From: JAICMB01 sp035295125 | GTDB lineage: Bacteria; Acidobacteriota; Terriglobia; Bryobacterales; Bryobacteraceae | Reading direction: 5' to 3' | DNA length: 64,000 nucleotides | Assembly (NCBI GenBank): GCA_035295125.1 | Contig: DATGJP010000011.1 | Coordinates: forward strand, 1-64,000 | Shown here: positions 43,866 to 53,093 of the stretch, piece after piece | How the letters are laid out: every line of letters starts with the position of its first letter | Position numbering within the stretch: position 1 is the first letter of the stretch | Notes under the pieces: model-generated | The model's input: only the letters and a program-made list of their open reading frames with translations | Databases searched by the model: none | What the model was told of the DNA's origin: nothing | Program-made: the position numbers and the translations under genes

Positions 43866-46277
43866 CTATTCCCTCCGTAGCGCGACCGCGGGATCGATCC
43901 TTGCGGCGCGCACGGCGGGGCCCAGGCTCGCGGCAATGGCGATCACCGCCAGCAAAAACGTCACCAGCACAAATACCTGCGGGTCCGAGGAGCTCACATG
44001 AAACAGCAGGCTGCGCATGACGCGCGTGGCGGCAAATGCCGCCGCGAGTCCCACCGAGGCGCCGATGGCGGTCGGACGCAAACCCTGCCAGAACGCGAGG
44101 CGCATCATATCGCCTGCCGTTGCGCCAAGCGCCATGCGGATGCCGAGTTCGTTGGTCCGCTGGCCGATCGTGTATGCCAGCACTCCATATAGGCCGACCG
44201 CCGCCAGAATCGCGGCGATGCCAGCGAACACCATCAGCAGGGTTACGGCAAACCGGGTCGATTTCCCTGCCGTGGAAACGATCTCGTCAGTATTGAGTAC
44301 ATCCGAAACCGGCAGATCGGCATTCAAACGTCCGATTTCTCTCTCGATGGGCAGGGCTAAGGAATCGGGATCGGTGCTGGTGCGTACCACCAGCGATCCG
44401 AACGAGAAAATGCCTTCGAGTATCGGCACGTACATGGTGGGCTCCATTTCGTTGGCGAGTCCGATTCGCACGTCCCCAACAACGCCGACAATCTCGTAAA
44501 TGGAGCCATTCCGTATCTTCTGTCCGATAGGGTCCTCGCCACGAAAAAACTGCTTTGCCATCGATTCGCTGATGACGATTTTCTTCGCGTTACCGAGCCT
44601 GTCGGAAGCCGTGAAGACGCGTCCACGCTTGAGCGGGATTCCCATCGCCTGGAAATAGCCGGGGTCGGCGCCACGGAACAAAGCATCCAGGTATTGACCC
44701 GGGGGCAACGGCGGCCGTCCGACGATATCGAATGTGTTATCGCTGAAGTGGCCGTTGAGCGGCAGAGTCGAAGCGATGCCGGCCGCTTCCACCCCCGGCA
44801 AAGCCTTCACCCTCGAGACGAGCGACTCCCAAAACGCGACCCGCTGGGCCGCATCCGGGTATTGGGCTTTGGGAAGCGAAAGGCCCATTGTCAGGGCGCG
44901 AGGCGCGGAAAAGCCGGGATCAACCGTGCGCAGTCGTTCAAAGCTCTTCAGCAACAGACCGGCGCCGATCAAGAGCATGAGCGACAAGGCCACCTCGCCG
45001 GCCACCAGGGTTTCCCGTAACCGGTTTGTTCCCTTTCCGCCGGTATTCGCGCGGCCGCCTTCGTGAATCTCGGCCGCTAGGCTGTCGTTCGATGTTGAGA
45101 AAGCCGGCGCCAGTCCCGAGAACACTCCTGTCAGAAGCGACACCGCAACCGTGAAAAGCAGCACCCAGCCATCCACATGAATCGCCTCTGAGCGGGGAAG
45201 GTTGGATGCCATCCGAGTCAGCAGAGTGGTTCCGCTCGCGGCGAGAAACACGCCAGCCGCTCCTCCAGCCAGTGCTATCACGACGCTCTCCATCAGAAAC
45301 TGGCGAACCAGGCGGCTTCGGGAAGCGCCGAGGGCAATGCGAATGGCCGCCTCACGTCTGCGGCCTACGGCGCGAGCCAGAAACAGGTTTGTGACGTTCA
45401 CACACGCGATCAGCAGAACCAGCCCGACCGCTCCCAATAACACCAGTAGCATCGTCCTCACGCCGGCGACCGTGCGCTCCTTCATCAAGACGACGTTGGC
45501 ATCTTTCCCGGTCAAATCGTTCGGATGTTCGCGGTAGATTCGCTTGGCGATACCGTCCAGTTCCGCCTTCGCCTGTTCGACGCTCACCCCTGGACGGAGC
45601 CTGGCGACGACCTGCATGCGGTGATTGCCGCGAGACTGCAGTTGCTGCGGCGGCACCTGACGATAGAACGGGGCCCAAGCTTGCATCTTGCTATCGGGAA
45701 ACTGGAACCACGCCGGCATGACTCCGACCACGGTATAGTTCTCGCCATCGAGTCTGACGAGCTGCCCGATAATACCAGCGCTTCCGCCGAAATGCCGCTG
45801 CCACAAGCCGTGGCTGATGATGAGCACGCGAGTCGCGGTAGGCGCATCTTCTTCCGGCAGAAACGCGCGACCCAAGGCGGGCTGGACGCCGAGCGTCGAG
45901 AACAGGTTGTACGTGCAAATGACGCCGCGAATCCGTTCGGGAAGCCGGCCGTCATTCCCGGATAACCCGAAACTTGCATCGCCGTAGGCTGCCATTTGAG
46001 TGAAGCTCTTAGCCTGGCTCTTCCAATCCGAGAAGTTCGGCGGCGACACCACGTTGTAGACGGAGTCCCCTAGCACCCTGCTCTCGTACAAGTTCACGAG
46101 CCGGCTGGGATCAGCGTACGGCAGCGGCTGCAATAGCGTCGCATTAATGACCGTGAACATCGCCGTATTCGCGCCGATCCCCAACGCAAGCACTGCAATT
46201 GCAGCCAGGGTGAAGGCGGGCTTGAGCCGGAGCACGCGCAGCGTGTATTGAAGGTCTTTCCAGATGTTCGCAGTCAT
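43866..46277 (-). CDS. ADOP family permease (MacB/FtsX type)
   Basis: An 803-residue orphan duplicated permease of the acidobacterial type. The N-terminus (WKDLQYTLRVLRLKPAFTLA, helix 1) leads into a periplasmic core domain (RLPERIRGVICTYNLFSTLG, ALGRAFLPEEDAP). Two FtsX-like three-helix blocks are seen around residues 280-410 and 680-790, with repeated ARAVGRRREAAIRIALGASR and IGQRTNELGIRMALGAT motifs. No ATPase is encoded beside it. The family is thought to work with ATPases encoded elsewhere, on unknown substrates. Confidence 0.92.
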   Translation of the reverse strand: MTANIWKDLQYTLRVLRLKPAFTLAAIAVLALGIGANTAMFTVINATLLQPLPYADPSRLVNLYESRVLGDSVYNVVSPPNFSDWKSQAKSFTQMAAYGDASFGLSGNDGRLPERIRGVICTYNLFSTLGVQPALGRAFLPEEDAPTATRVLIISHGLWQRHFGGSAGIIGQLVRLDGENYTVVGVMPAWFQFPDSKMQAWAPFYRQVPPQQLQSRGNHRMQVVARLRPGVSVEQAKAELDGIAKRIYREHPNDLTGKDANVVLMKERTVAGVRTMLLVLLGAVGLVLLIACVNVTNLFLARAVGRRREAAIRIALGASRSRLVRQFLMESVVIALAGGAAGVFLAASGTTLLTRMASNLPRSEAIHVDGWVLLFTVAVSLLTGVFSGLAPAFSTSNDSLAAEIHEGGRANTGGKGTNRLRETLVAGEVALSLMLLIGAGLLLKSFERLRTVDPGFSAPRALTMGLSLPKAQYPDAAQRVAFWESLVSRVKALPGVEAAGIASTLPLNGHFSDNTFDIVGRPPLPPGQYLDALFRGADPGYFQAMGIPLKRGRVFTASDRLGNAKKIVISESMAKQFFRGEDPIGQKIRNGSIYEIVGVVGDVRIGLANEMEPTMYVPILEGIFSFGSLVVRTSTDPDSLALPIEREIGRLNADLPVSDVLNTDEIVSTAGKSTRFAVTLLMVFAGIAAILAAVGLYGVLAYTIGQRTNELGIRMALGATAGDMMRLAFWQGLRPTAIGASVGLAAAFAATRVMRSLLFHVSSSDPQVFVLVTFLLAVIAIAASLGPAVRAARIDPAVALRRE

Positions 46278-46351
46278 TCCAGGGGTCTATACTGGCGTGA
46301 TCGCGCAAGGTAACAACCGGTGTATACTCTCACTACGTGGAGGTAGATCCG

Positions 46352-47503
46352 TTGCAACGATTTAACCTTTGTGAGAACGAGAAGCGCGAGCTTCTCCAAC
46401 GTGGTTTTTCACGGCGCAAATTCGGACGTATTGCCGCACTCCTTTCCGCAGGCGCCGCTCTTCCTTTCTATAACGAATCCGCGCTGGCGCAATTCTCTAA
46501 AGTCTCGGGAGGCGTGCCTCCCGACGCCGTCAAGATCGATGCCAATGAGAACCCGCTTGGACCTTGTTCCGATGCCGTGGACGCAATTCACAGCGTCGTG
46601 GCTAAAGGCGGACGCTATCAGTACGAATTGACCGATACCATGCAGCAGACGCTCGCTGAAAGTGAGAGCTTGCCGGTCGATCATGTACTCGCATTTGCCG
46701 GATCGAGCCTTCCGCTGCACCTCGCGGTGATCGCGTTCGCCTCGCCACGGAAGAGCCTGGTGACGGCGGATCCCGGCTATGAAGCTCCAGTCAAAGCGGC
46801 GCAATTCATCGGCGCGAAGGTGGTCAATGTTCCTCTCACGAAGACGTATGCGCACGACGTCAAAGCAATGGCGCAGGCGGACCCGAATGCCGGCATCATC
46901 TACCTGTGCAATCCGAACAATCCCACGGGTACGCTGACATCGAGATCCGACATCGAATGGCTGCTGGCCAACAAGCCCGCGGGAAGCATTCTGCTCGTTG
47001 ACGAAGCGTATATCCACTTCACCGACGCGCCGCGCACCGCAGACCTGGTAGCGGCCGGCAAGGACATCATCGTTCTGAGGACGTTCTCGAAGATCTACGG
47101 TATGGCGGGACTCCGCGCCGGCGCGGCATTGGCCCGTCCGGACCTGCTGAAGCGATTCAGCGACTATAGCGCCGGGGCGCTTCCGATCACCGCGATGGTG
47201 GGCGCAACCGCCAGCCTCAAATCGAAGACTGTCGTGCCGGAGCGCAGCAAGTACATCCGCGATGTCCGCGAAAACACGCTGGAGTTCCTGGATAAGCACC
47301 GCTTCACATACGTGCCGTCGGTCAGTAATAAGTTCATGGTGGACGTGAAACGGCCGGGTGGCGAGATCATCCAAGCCATGCGACGTGAGAAGGTGTACAT
47401 TGGACGCGTGTGGCCTTCCATGCCCACTTACGTCCGCGTGACCGTGGGGACCAAGGAAGAAATGGAGAAGTTCAAGGCCGCCTTCCTGAAAGTAATGGCC
47501 TGA
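46352..47503 (+). CDS. Tat-exported HisC-like PLP aminotransferase
   Basis: A 383-residue class I/II aminotransferase of the histidinol-phosphate type. It has IDANENPLGP, IYLCNPNNPTGTL, the LLVDEAYIHF strand and the PLP-lysine motif TFSKIYGMAGLRAG. Unusually, the N-terminus is a twin-arginine signal, FSRRKFGRIAALLSAGAALP, so the enzyme should be exported folded with its cofactor. TTG at 46352 lies seven bases after a perfect GGAGGT. A GTG at 46337 overlaps that element and is less likely. It does not belong to a his operon here, so the substrate may be another amino acid. An amidohydrolase gene with a Tat signal follows after eight bases. Confidence 0.85.
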   Translation: MQRFNLCENEKRELLQRGFSRRKFGRIAALLSAGAALPFYNESALAQFSKVSGGVPPDAVKIDANENPLGPCSDAVDAIHSVVAKGGRYQYELTDTMQQTLAESESLPVDHVLAFAGSSLPLHLAVIAFASPRKSLVTADPGYEAPVKAAQFIGAKVVNVPLTKTYAHDVKAMAQADPNAGIIYLCNPNNPTGTLTSRSDIEWLLANKPAGSILLVDEAYIHFTDAPRTADLVAAGKDIIVLRTFSKIYGMAGLRAGAALARPDLLKRFSDYSAGALPITAMVGATASLKSKTVVPERSKYIRDVRENTLEFLDKHRFTYVPSVSNKFMVDVKRPGGEIIQAMRREKVYIGRVWPSMPTYVRVTVGTKEEMEKFKAAFLKVMA

Positions 47504-47511
47504 TAAACCTC

Positions 47512-49158
47512 ATGAGCTGCACTCGCCGGCAGTTTGCAGGCCTCCTGGGCGCTGCGGCGCTGCGAGGAGCAACAATCAAGCCGGATACCATCCTGGTGAA
47601 TGGCAACATTCACACGATGGATCCGGCCAATCCTGAAGCGGAGGCCGTTGCCATTGCCGGCGGGCGCTTTCTTGCGGTCGGCACGAACAACGAAGTTGGC
47701 AACCTGTCGTGGCCGGGCGTAAAGAAGATCGACCTGGGCGGCCGTACCGTGTACCCGGGGTTCATCGACGCCCACCTCCACACCGCCTCCTCGGGTCTGC
47801 GGCACCTGAAGGAAGTCAACTGCGACCTCCGCTCGATTGCCGCGATTCAGGCCGCCATTCGTGAGCGTGCCGCCAAGACCCCTCCCGGCAACTGGGTGGT
47901 CGGCTTCATGTACGACGACACGAAGACGGAGGACGGGCGGCCGTTGCGGGTTGCCGACCTCGATGCCGCGGCGCCTAATCATCCCGTGTTTATCAACCAT
48001 CGCGGCGGCCACACCTCCTGGGTCAACTCGCGGGCGCTCAACATCGCCGATGTAAACGACAAAACGCCGGACCCGCCGGGCGGCAAATTTGAGCGCGGCG
48101 CCGATGGAAAGCTCACCGGAAGGGCGATGGAGACCGCAAATGCTGTCTTCCGATCGAAGATCCATACCAACGCCACGCGCGCCGACCGCCGCGAAGGCGT
48201 GAAGCTGATCACGAAGATGATCGCGAAGAGCGGCATCACGTCGGTCAACGATCCCCAGGGATCGCCCGAAGACCTGACCGCTTACCAGGATGCCTACGAA
48301 TCCGGCGACCTTAGCGTCCGCGTCTACGGGTTCATCAGCCAGGCACTGATCGGCCGCATGCTTCCTTCCGGCGTTCACACCGGTTTGGGAAACGAATGGG
48401 TTCGTGTGGGCGCCATGAAGATGGTCTGCGACGGATCGATTTCAGAGCGCGACGCTCGTGTTTCACAGGCTTATGTAGGGCGGCCGAACGACTTCGGCAT
48501 CCTGGTCAAAGACGAGGAGCAACTCTATCACGATGCGCTGCCCGCCTATACCGCCGGCTGGCAAATCGGCACGCATGCGAACGGTGATATCGCCATCGAC
48601 ATCGTGCTGCGCGTTTATGAGCGCCTGCAGCGTGCAGTCCCGCGACGCGATCCGCGGTTCCGAATTGAGCACTGCACGGTCATCAACGACGACCTGGTCC
48701 GCCGCATCAAGGCTCAAGGCGTCATTCCGACACCGTTCTCGAGCTACGTCTACTATCACGGCGAAAAGATGAAGGAGTATGGCGAGGAGCGGCTAAACTC
48801 GATGTTCGCGTTACGCAGCTTCCTGGACGCCGGCATTCCCGCCACAATGTCGTCAGACTATCCACCCGGCCCGTTCGAACCCATGATGTTCCTGCAGTCG
48901 AGCGTGACACGGACCGACGTGAAGGGCCATGTTTGGGGCCCGAAACAGCGCATCAAGGTTACCGAAGCACTTCGCGTGGCTACGGTTCATGGCGCATACG
49001 CGTCGTTTGAGGAAAAGCTGAAGGGCTCGATCGAGGCCGGCAAACTGGCCGATCTGGTCGTGTTGGGGCGCGATCCGCTCCAGGAAGATCCGTCAACGCT
49101 GGTTACGATCCCGGTTGAACGCACGATGGTCGGAGGCACGTGGAAGTTCGAGGCCTGA
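47512..49158 (+). CDS. Tat-exported amidohydrolase (YtcJ-like)
   Basis: A 548-residue metal-dependent hydrolase of the Amidohydro_3 type. A Tat leader, TRRQFAGLLGAAALRG, precedes NGNIHTMDP and the metal motif FIDAHLHT. Downstream there are NHRGGHTSW, ISERDARVSQAYVG, IGTHANGDIAID, RIEHCTVIND and the catalytic Asp in TMSSDYPPGP. ATG 47512 is chosen; the frame is open to 47410 only across the aminotransferase end. Both exported enzymes could work in series on the same extracellular amide or amine. Confidence 0.88.
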   Translation: MSCTRRQFAGLLGAAALRGATIKPDTILVNGNIHTMDPANPEAEAVAIAGGRFLAVGTNNEVGNLSWPGVKKIDLGGRTVYPGFIDAHLHTASSGLRHLKEVNCDLRSIAAIQAAIRERAAKTPPGNWVVGFMYDDTKTEDGRPLRVADLDAAAPNHPVFINHRGGHTSWVNSRALNIADVNDKTPDPPGGKFERGADGKLTGRAMETANAVFRSKIHTNATRADRREGVKLITKMIAKSGITSVNDPQGSPEDLTAYQDAYESGDLSVRVYGFISQALIGRMLPSGVHTGLGNEWVRVGAMKMVCDGSISERDARVSQAYVGRPNDFGILVKDEEQLYHDALPAYTAGWQIGTHANGDIAIDIVLRVYERLQRAVPRRDPRFRIEHCTVINDDLVRRIKAQGVIPTPFSSYVYYHGEKMKEYGEERLNSMFALRSFLDAGIPATMSSDYPPGPFEPMMFLQSSVTRTDVKGHVWGPKQRIKVTEALRVATVHGAYASFEEKLKGSIEAGKLADLVVLGRDPLQEDPSTLVTIPVERTMVGGTWKFEA

Positions 49159-49188
49159 CCGGATTTGGGGTAGGCCTTCAGCCTGGTG

Positions 49189-49217
49189 GCGCAGGCGCTT
49201 TCGCCTGCGCGTTTTTT
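49189..49217 (+). terminator. Intrinsic terminator with REP-like stem
   Basis: GCGCAGGCG (49189-49197) pairs perfectly with CGCCTGCGC (49202-49210) around a four-base loop. A run of six T (49212-49217) follows, 30 bases after the amidohydrolase stop. The stem uses the same arms as the REP-like palindromes at 43781 and 49259. Confidence 0.75.
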
Positions 49218-49258
49218 GGTGAGCTCCAACGGCTGGTGGAACCTGCTTCACCGAGAAT

Positions 49259-49280
49259 GCACAGGCGAAACCGCCTGCGC
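49259..49280. repeat. REP-like palindrome, copy 3
   Basis: GCACAGGCG and CGCCTGCGC surround the loop AAAC; eight of nine stem positions pair. The arms match the terminator at 49189 and the palindrome at 43781. It lies 20 bases before the stop of the convergent gene, so it may help end that transcript, though no T-run is present. Confidence 0.55.
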
Positions 49281-49299
49281 CATATCGGAGTCACCGGCC

Positions 49300-50307
49300 C
49301 TACCTGGCGTTGACTAGCGCCAGCGACGCGAAGGCGGTTGCCGCGTCGTTCATGAATCCCACCATCATCGAATCGGCTGCATAGCGTTTGTTCATCGATA
49401 TTGCGGTCCAATTGCCTGAATCGGGGTTTTGGTGGACTTTCAGCCAGTTCAGCGATTTGGAGACCCTGGCAGCCGGAACGCCGGCTTCCTCGAGAGCGAA
49501 GGCCGCGAGGGCGGTGGCATAGGCATTGCTGCCCGCCGCGGCCGGAGCTTGCGCGTGCTCCTTCCACGGTCCGAGTGATTCCATAGTCCACCCGCCGTCT
49601 TCCTGCCGTTTCGAAAGAGCTTCGTCGATAATCGCGCTGCGTGTTTTCTCGGGCAGCAGCGTCGGCAGTTTTGCCGATGCCCACAGCAGCATCAGGCGAT
49701 TATGCAACGGCTGCGATTCCTCGGTGCGGCGCACGTATGAAATGAGAGCATCGACGTGTGGCTGGTCGCGGTTTCCGGCTGGTGCGTTGCTCACCGCCAG
49801 CGCAGCCAGGGTTGCGCCGTAGAACACAGAATCGGGCATTTCCCAGGGATCGAGCTCCAGGCTGAACCATTTCCAGGCGCCTTTGGAGGGTCCATCCTGG
49901 ATTTGCAAGGACCACAGACGGTCGAAGGCGGCCTTCGAGTCCGGCAGGAAAAGGGCCGCGAAGATGGCCTCCACGCCCAGCGCCTCAGATGCATGCGGTT
50001 CTTTCGAGAACGCCGGGAGCAACCTGGTGCCGTCGGTTCGGTCGACTCGCGCCCGAAGCGCATCGAGCAGACCACGCTCATAGACGCCAGGCTCACTTTC
50101 GCCGAGAGCCTTCCGCAACGAGGGCCTCGCGAGGAGATACGTCAGGTTGGTGTGGCAGGAAACGCAGGGCCCGCCGGCCGCCTTCGTAACCGGCCATTCA
50201 AACCACGATTTCTCACGGGCGTCCAGATATCCGGCGGCCAGGCGGGGGCTCCAGTCGCCGCAAAGACCCGGAGAAGCGGCGAGGACCAACAATACTACGA
50301 AACGCAT
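49300..50307 (-). CDS. Terpenoid-cyclase-fold protein with a c-type haem site
   Basis: A 335-residue secreted protein. A signal peptide (FVVLLVLAASPGLCG) precedes a CVSCHTN motif near residue 48, a c-type haem site. The rest repeats helices with the QxxxGxW-like pattern of prenyltransferase/squalene-cyclase alpha-toroids (RQEDGGWTMESLGPW, HQNPDSGNWTA). The DxDD acid motif of true squalene-hopene cyclases is not seen. It may be a haem-bearing structural or redox protein of the periplasm rather than a terpene cyclase. Confidence 0.78.
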   Translation of the reverse strand: MRFVVLLVLAASPGLCGDWSPRLAAGYLDAREKSWFEWPVTKAAGGPCVSCHTNLTYLLARPSLRKALGESEPGVYERGLLDALRARVDRTDGTRLLPAFSKEPHASEALGVEAIFAALFLPDSKAAFDRLWSLQIQDGPSKGAWKWFSLELDPWEMPDSVFYGATLAALAVSNAPAGNRDQPHVDALISYVRRTEESQPLHNRLMLLWASAKLPTLLPEKTRSAIIDEALSKRQEDGGWTMESLGPWKEHAQAPAAAGSNAYATALAAFALEEAGVPAARVSKSLNWLKVHQNPDSGNWTAISMNKRYAADSMMVGFMNDAATAFASLALVNAR

Positions 50308-50382
50308 TCCTTCACCTTATGGCAAAAGGCCGCCACGAGTCGCTCATGTTCGGACCGGCTCGAACAGATCCGGACGGCGGCG

Positions 50383-51201
50383 TTATCCTCGCAGAATTGT
50401 TTTCGGCGAGACTCCCAATAACCGCCGCATGTGCAGGGCGAGGTGGCTTTGATGCGCAAAGCCGGTGAGCTGCGCGACATCGCGAATCGAATGCGAACCG
50501 TCGTTGAGAAGAGCGCGGGCGCGTTCGACGCGGCGTTGAATCACATACTGATGAATTGGCTGCCCAACCGAGTTCCGGAACGCCGTCTTGCAGTGCGACA
50601 CGCTCAAACCGGCGACGGCGGCAATGTCCTTCAGCGACAAATCGTGCGTCAGGTTGTCCTCAATGTATGAGAGGACTTCCCTCAACCGGTGTCCGGACAG
50701 TGCACTCTTCAGACCCGCGGAAGCATGGGCGTGAGAAGAGTGATGGTTCAACAGATGCACCGCAAGCGCCGCGGCCAGGCTATCCAGGTAAAGCGATCCG
50801 TTGGCGTACTGTGCGTCCATTTCGGCCTTCAACGCCCAAGCGATGTGCTCGATCTGCCGGTCGCGAATCTGGAAGCGGTTGACGAGTTCGACGCGGGTGG
50901 GGTCGAGGTCGGCATCTTCGGCCACTTTGCGCAACAACCCAGACGGAAGGCTCAAAAGAAGGGCCATGTCGGCCGATTTCATTTCCCAACGGCTCGGAGT
51001 GCCGGCGGGAACGATATCGACATCCCCATGAACGCTAAGCCCGCGATGACGATGGCCGCCCCGCTCGCAGGAAATTTGCACTGAGGGACCGACGTGAATT
51101 ACGATCCCTGGATTCGGGCGGGCCGGCGCATTGACGACACCAGGCGGGTCCTTCAGGAGCCGCATGGAGAGCCGATCCTGCTGGCCAAAGACGGCGCTCA
51201 T
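50383..51201 (-). CDS. AraC family transcriptional regulator
   Basis: A 272-residue regulator. The N-terminal 160 residues form a ligand-type domain (VIHVGPSVQISCERGGHRHRG). The C-terminal 100 hold two helix-turn-helix units of the AraC/XylS type, HDLSLKDIAAVAGLSVSHCK and SIRDVAQLTGFAHQSHLALH, with the terminal RRLLGVSPKTIL. ATG 51201 is taken; a GTG six bases upstream is possible. The divergent neighbour (51255) carries a putative DNA-binding-like N-terminus and could be a target. The effector is unknown. Confidence 0.9.
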   Translation of the reverse strand: MSAVFGQQDRLSMRLLKDPPGVVNAPARPNPGIVIHVGPSVQISCERGGHRHRGLSVHGDVDIVPAGTPSRWEMKSADMALLLSLPSGLLRKVAEDADLDPTRVELVNRFQIRDRQIEHIAWALKAEMDAQYANGSLYLDSLAAALAVHLLNHHSSHAHASAGLKSALSGHRLREVLSYIEDNLTHDLSLKDIAAVAGLSVSHCKTAFRNSVGQPIHQYVIQRRVERARALLNDGSHSIRDVAQLTGFAHQSHLALHMRRLLGVSPKTILRG

Positions 51202-51254
51202 GCTCACTTAAGAATACAGCAGTAGCGTTACACTAAGCGTATCCCCATCGCCGA

Positions 51255-53048
51255 TTGGCAGCAGCTACTTCCGTGCCGGCACCAGAATTAATTCGAAACC
51301 AGGTGGACAGAATCGCATCGGGCCGCGCTTTCGCCAACTCCGAGCGCATGTGCCGATTCCTGCGTTACGCAGTGGACTACGTGCTGCAGGGCAACAGCGG
51401 GCGACTGAAGGAATACACCGTTGGAGTGGATATTTTCGATCGCGACCCATCGTACGATCCACGTGTCGACCCGATTGTGCGAGTTGAAGCGAGGCGGCTG
51501 CGAGCGAAGTTGGCGGCATATTACGAGAACGAAGGACGCGAGGATGAAGTCCTCATCGAGTTTCCCAAGGGCTCGTACTCACCGGTATTTCGAACGCGCG
51601 GCCCCGCGCCCGCCGATCCGGTCGAATCTCCGGAGCGGAATGTCGCGGTGCTGCCCTTTACCGATCTTGGCGAGGGAAATCGAAACGAGTATTTCGCTGA
51701 CGGGTTGACGGAAGAGATTATTCACGCGCTCACCAAGGTGGACGGACTGCGCGTGGTGGCATGGACATCGGCCGCGCAGCTCAAGGGCCGGCAGGAGGAC
51801 CTCTACGGAATCCGCGAGCAGCTTAAGGTCAGCTTCGTTCTGCGGGGAAGCGTACGGCGTACGGCGGAGCGCTTGAGAATCACGGCGCAATTGATCGATA
51901 CAGGGACTGGCCAGTATCAATGGTCCGAGGCCTACGATCGTCCGGCCAATGATCTGTTCTTCATCGAGGAAGAGATCGCTCGCAATATCGTGGCGCGGCT
52001 CTCACCAAAACTGATTCCGCCCGCGGACAGATCGATTGTGAAGCGCGGGACGACAGATTTGAAGTGTTACAACCTGTGTCTCAAGGGACGTTTCCACTGG
52101 AACAAGCGTTCGGTGGATGAATTGAAGAAGGCCATCCGCTGTTTCGAGGATGCCCTCGCCCTCGATCCGACATGCGTGCGGGCTTACACCGGACTGGCCG
52201 ACGCGTATAGCGTGATGGGGGACGTCGGCGGCATCGAGCCCGCTGTTGGAATTGCGCGCGCACGGGAGGCGGTGTTGAAGGCGCTCGAACTCGACTCCAA
52301 TTCAGCCTCGGCGCACACTTCTCTGGGACTGATCCGGGGCCCCTACGAATGGAATTGGCGTGAGGCCGAAACGTGCTTCCAGCGTGCCATTGAACTGAAT
52401 CAAGGCTACGCGACCGCACACCATTGGTACTCGGCCGATTGCCTCGCGCTGCAGGGACGCATGGATGAGGCAGTCCGCGAAATTGAAATCGCCCACGACC
52501 TCGACCCGCTCTCGGGAATCATCCTGGAGGGCAAAGCGATGATCTCCATGTTTCAAAAGGATTATGAAAGCGCCGCCGAGCAGTATTCGGAACTGCTCGA
52601 CATGGATCCCACTTTCTCCAAGGCATATGGATCGCTCGGGCGTGTGTACATGCTGATGGGCGAGTACGACCGGGCTGTCGCGATGCTGCTAAAAGCGCGT
52701 TCGCTGACCGGAAACTTGCCGACCGTACTCGGAGCGCTGGGACATACCTACGGCATGGCCCAACGCCACGAAGAAGCGCGCTCCGTTCTGAAAGAATTGC
52801 AGGAGATGGCGAAGCGGCGATATATCCCGTCGACATGTTTCGCGCTCACTTTTCTTGGCCTGGGTGAGACAAAAAAGGCCCTTGAGTACCTGTGGCAAGG
52901 ATGCGAGCGGCACGAACCGTCCCTAGCTTCACTGGGCGTGCATCCTGCTTATGACCTGCTGCGATCGAACGACCAATTTGGATGTATCCTCGCACGCATC
53001 GGACTCAATAATTTCGCGCCGATGATTCCGCCTTACGGTAAGGCCTAG
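51255..53048 (+). CDS. TPR protein with acidobacterial regulatory N-terminus
   Basis: A 597-residue protein. Residues 15-120 match an N-terminal module often found before TPR arrays in these bacteria (SERMCRFLRYAVDYVLQG, DPRVDPIVRVEARRLRAKLA), possibly DNA-binding. Residues 130-270 are a TolB-N-like/adenylate-cyclase-associated domain (RNVAVLPFTDLGEGNRNEYF, VSFVLRGSVRRTAERLRITA). Then come about eight TPR units. No membrane helix or catalytic motif is present. The start is TTG 51255, or GTG 51273. It is divergent from the AraC gene. Confidence 0.75.
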   Translation: MAAATSVPAPELIRNQVDRIASGRAFANSERMCRFLRYAVDYVLQGNSGRLKEYTVGVDIFDRDPSYDPRVDPIVRVEARRLRAKLAAYYENEGREDEVLIEFPKGSYSPVFRTRGPAPADPVESPERNVAVLPFTDLGEGNRNEYFADGLTEEIIHALTKVDGLRVVAWTSAAQLKGRQEDLYGIREQLKVSFVLRGSVRRTAERLRITAQLIDTGTGQYQWSEAYDRPANDLFFIEEEIARNIVARLSPKLIPPADRSIVKRGTTDLKCYNLCLKGRFHWNKRSVDELKKAIRCFEDALALDPTCVRAYTGLADAYSVMGDVGGIEPAVGIARAREAVLKALELDSNSASAHTSLGLIRGPYEWNWREAETCFQRAIELNQGYATAHHWYSADCLALQGRMDEAVREIEIAHDLDPLSGIILEGKAMISMFQKDYESAAEQYSELLDMDPTFSKAYGSLGRVYMLMGEYDRAVAMLLKARSLTGNLPTVLGALGHTYGMAQRHEEARSVLKELQEMAKRRYIPSTCFALTFLGLGETKKALEYLWQGCERHEPSLASLGVHPAYDLLRSNDQFGCILARIGLNNFAPMIPPYGKA

Positions 53049-53093
53049 TTTTCATACTTACGTATTTTGTGACCTGTCGTCAGAATCAGCAGT

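Noticed and set aside
46409..47374. 321-codon open frame on the minus strand
   Set aside because: It mirrors the HisC-like aminotransferase gene, and no domain is recognised in the translated product.
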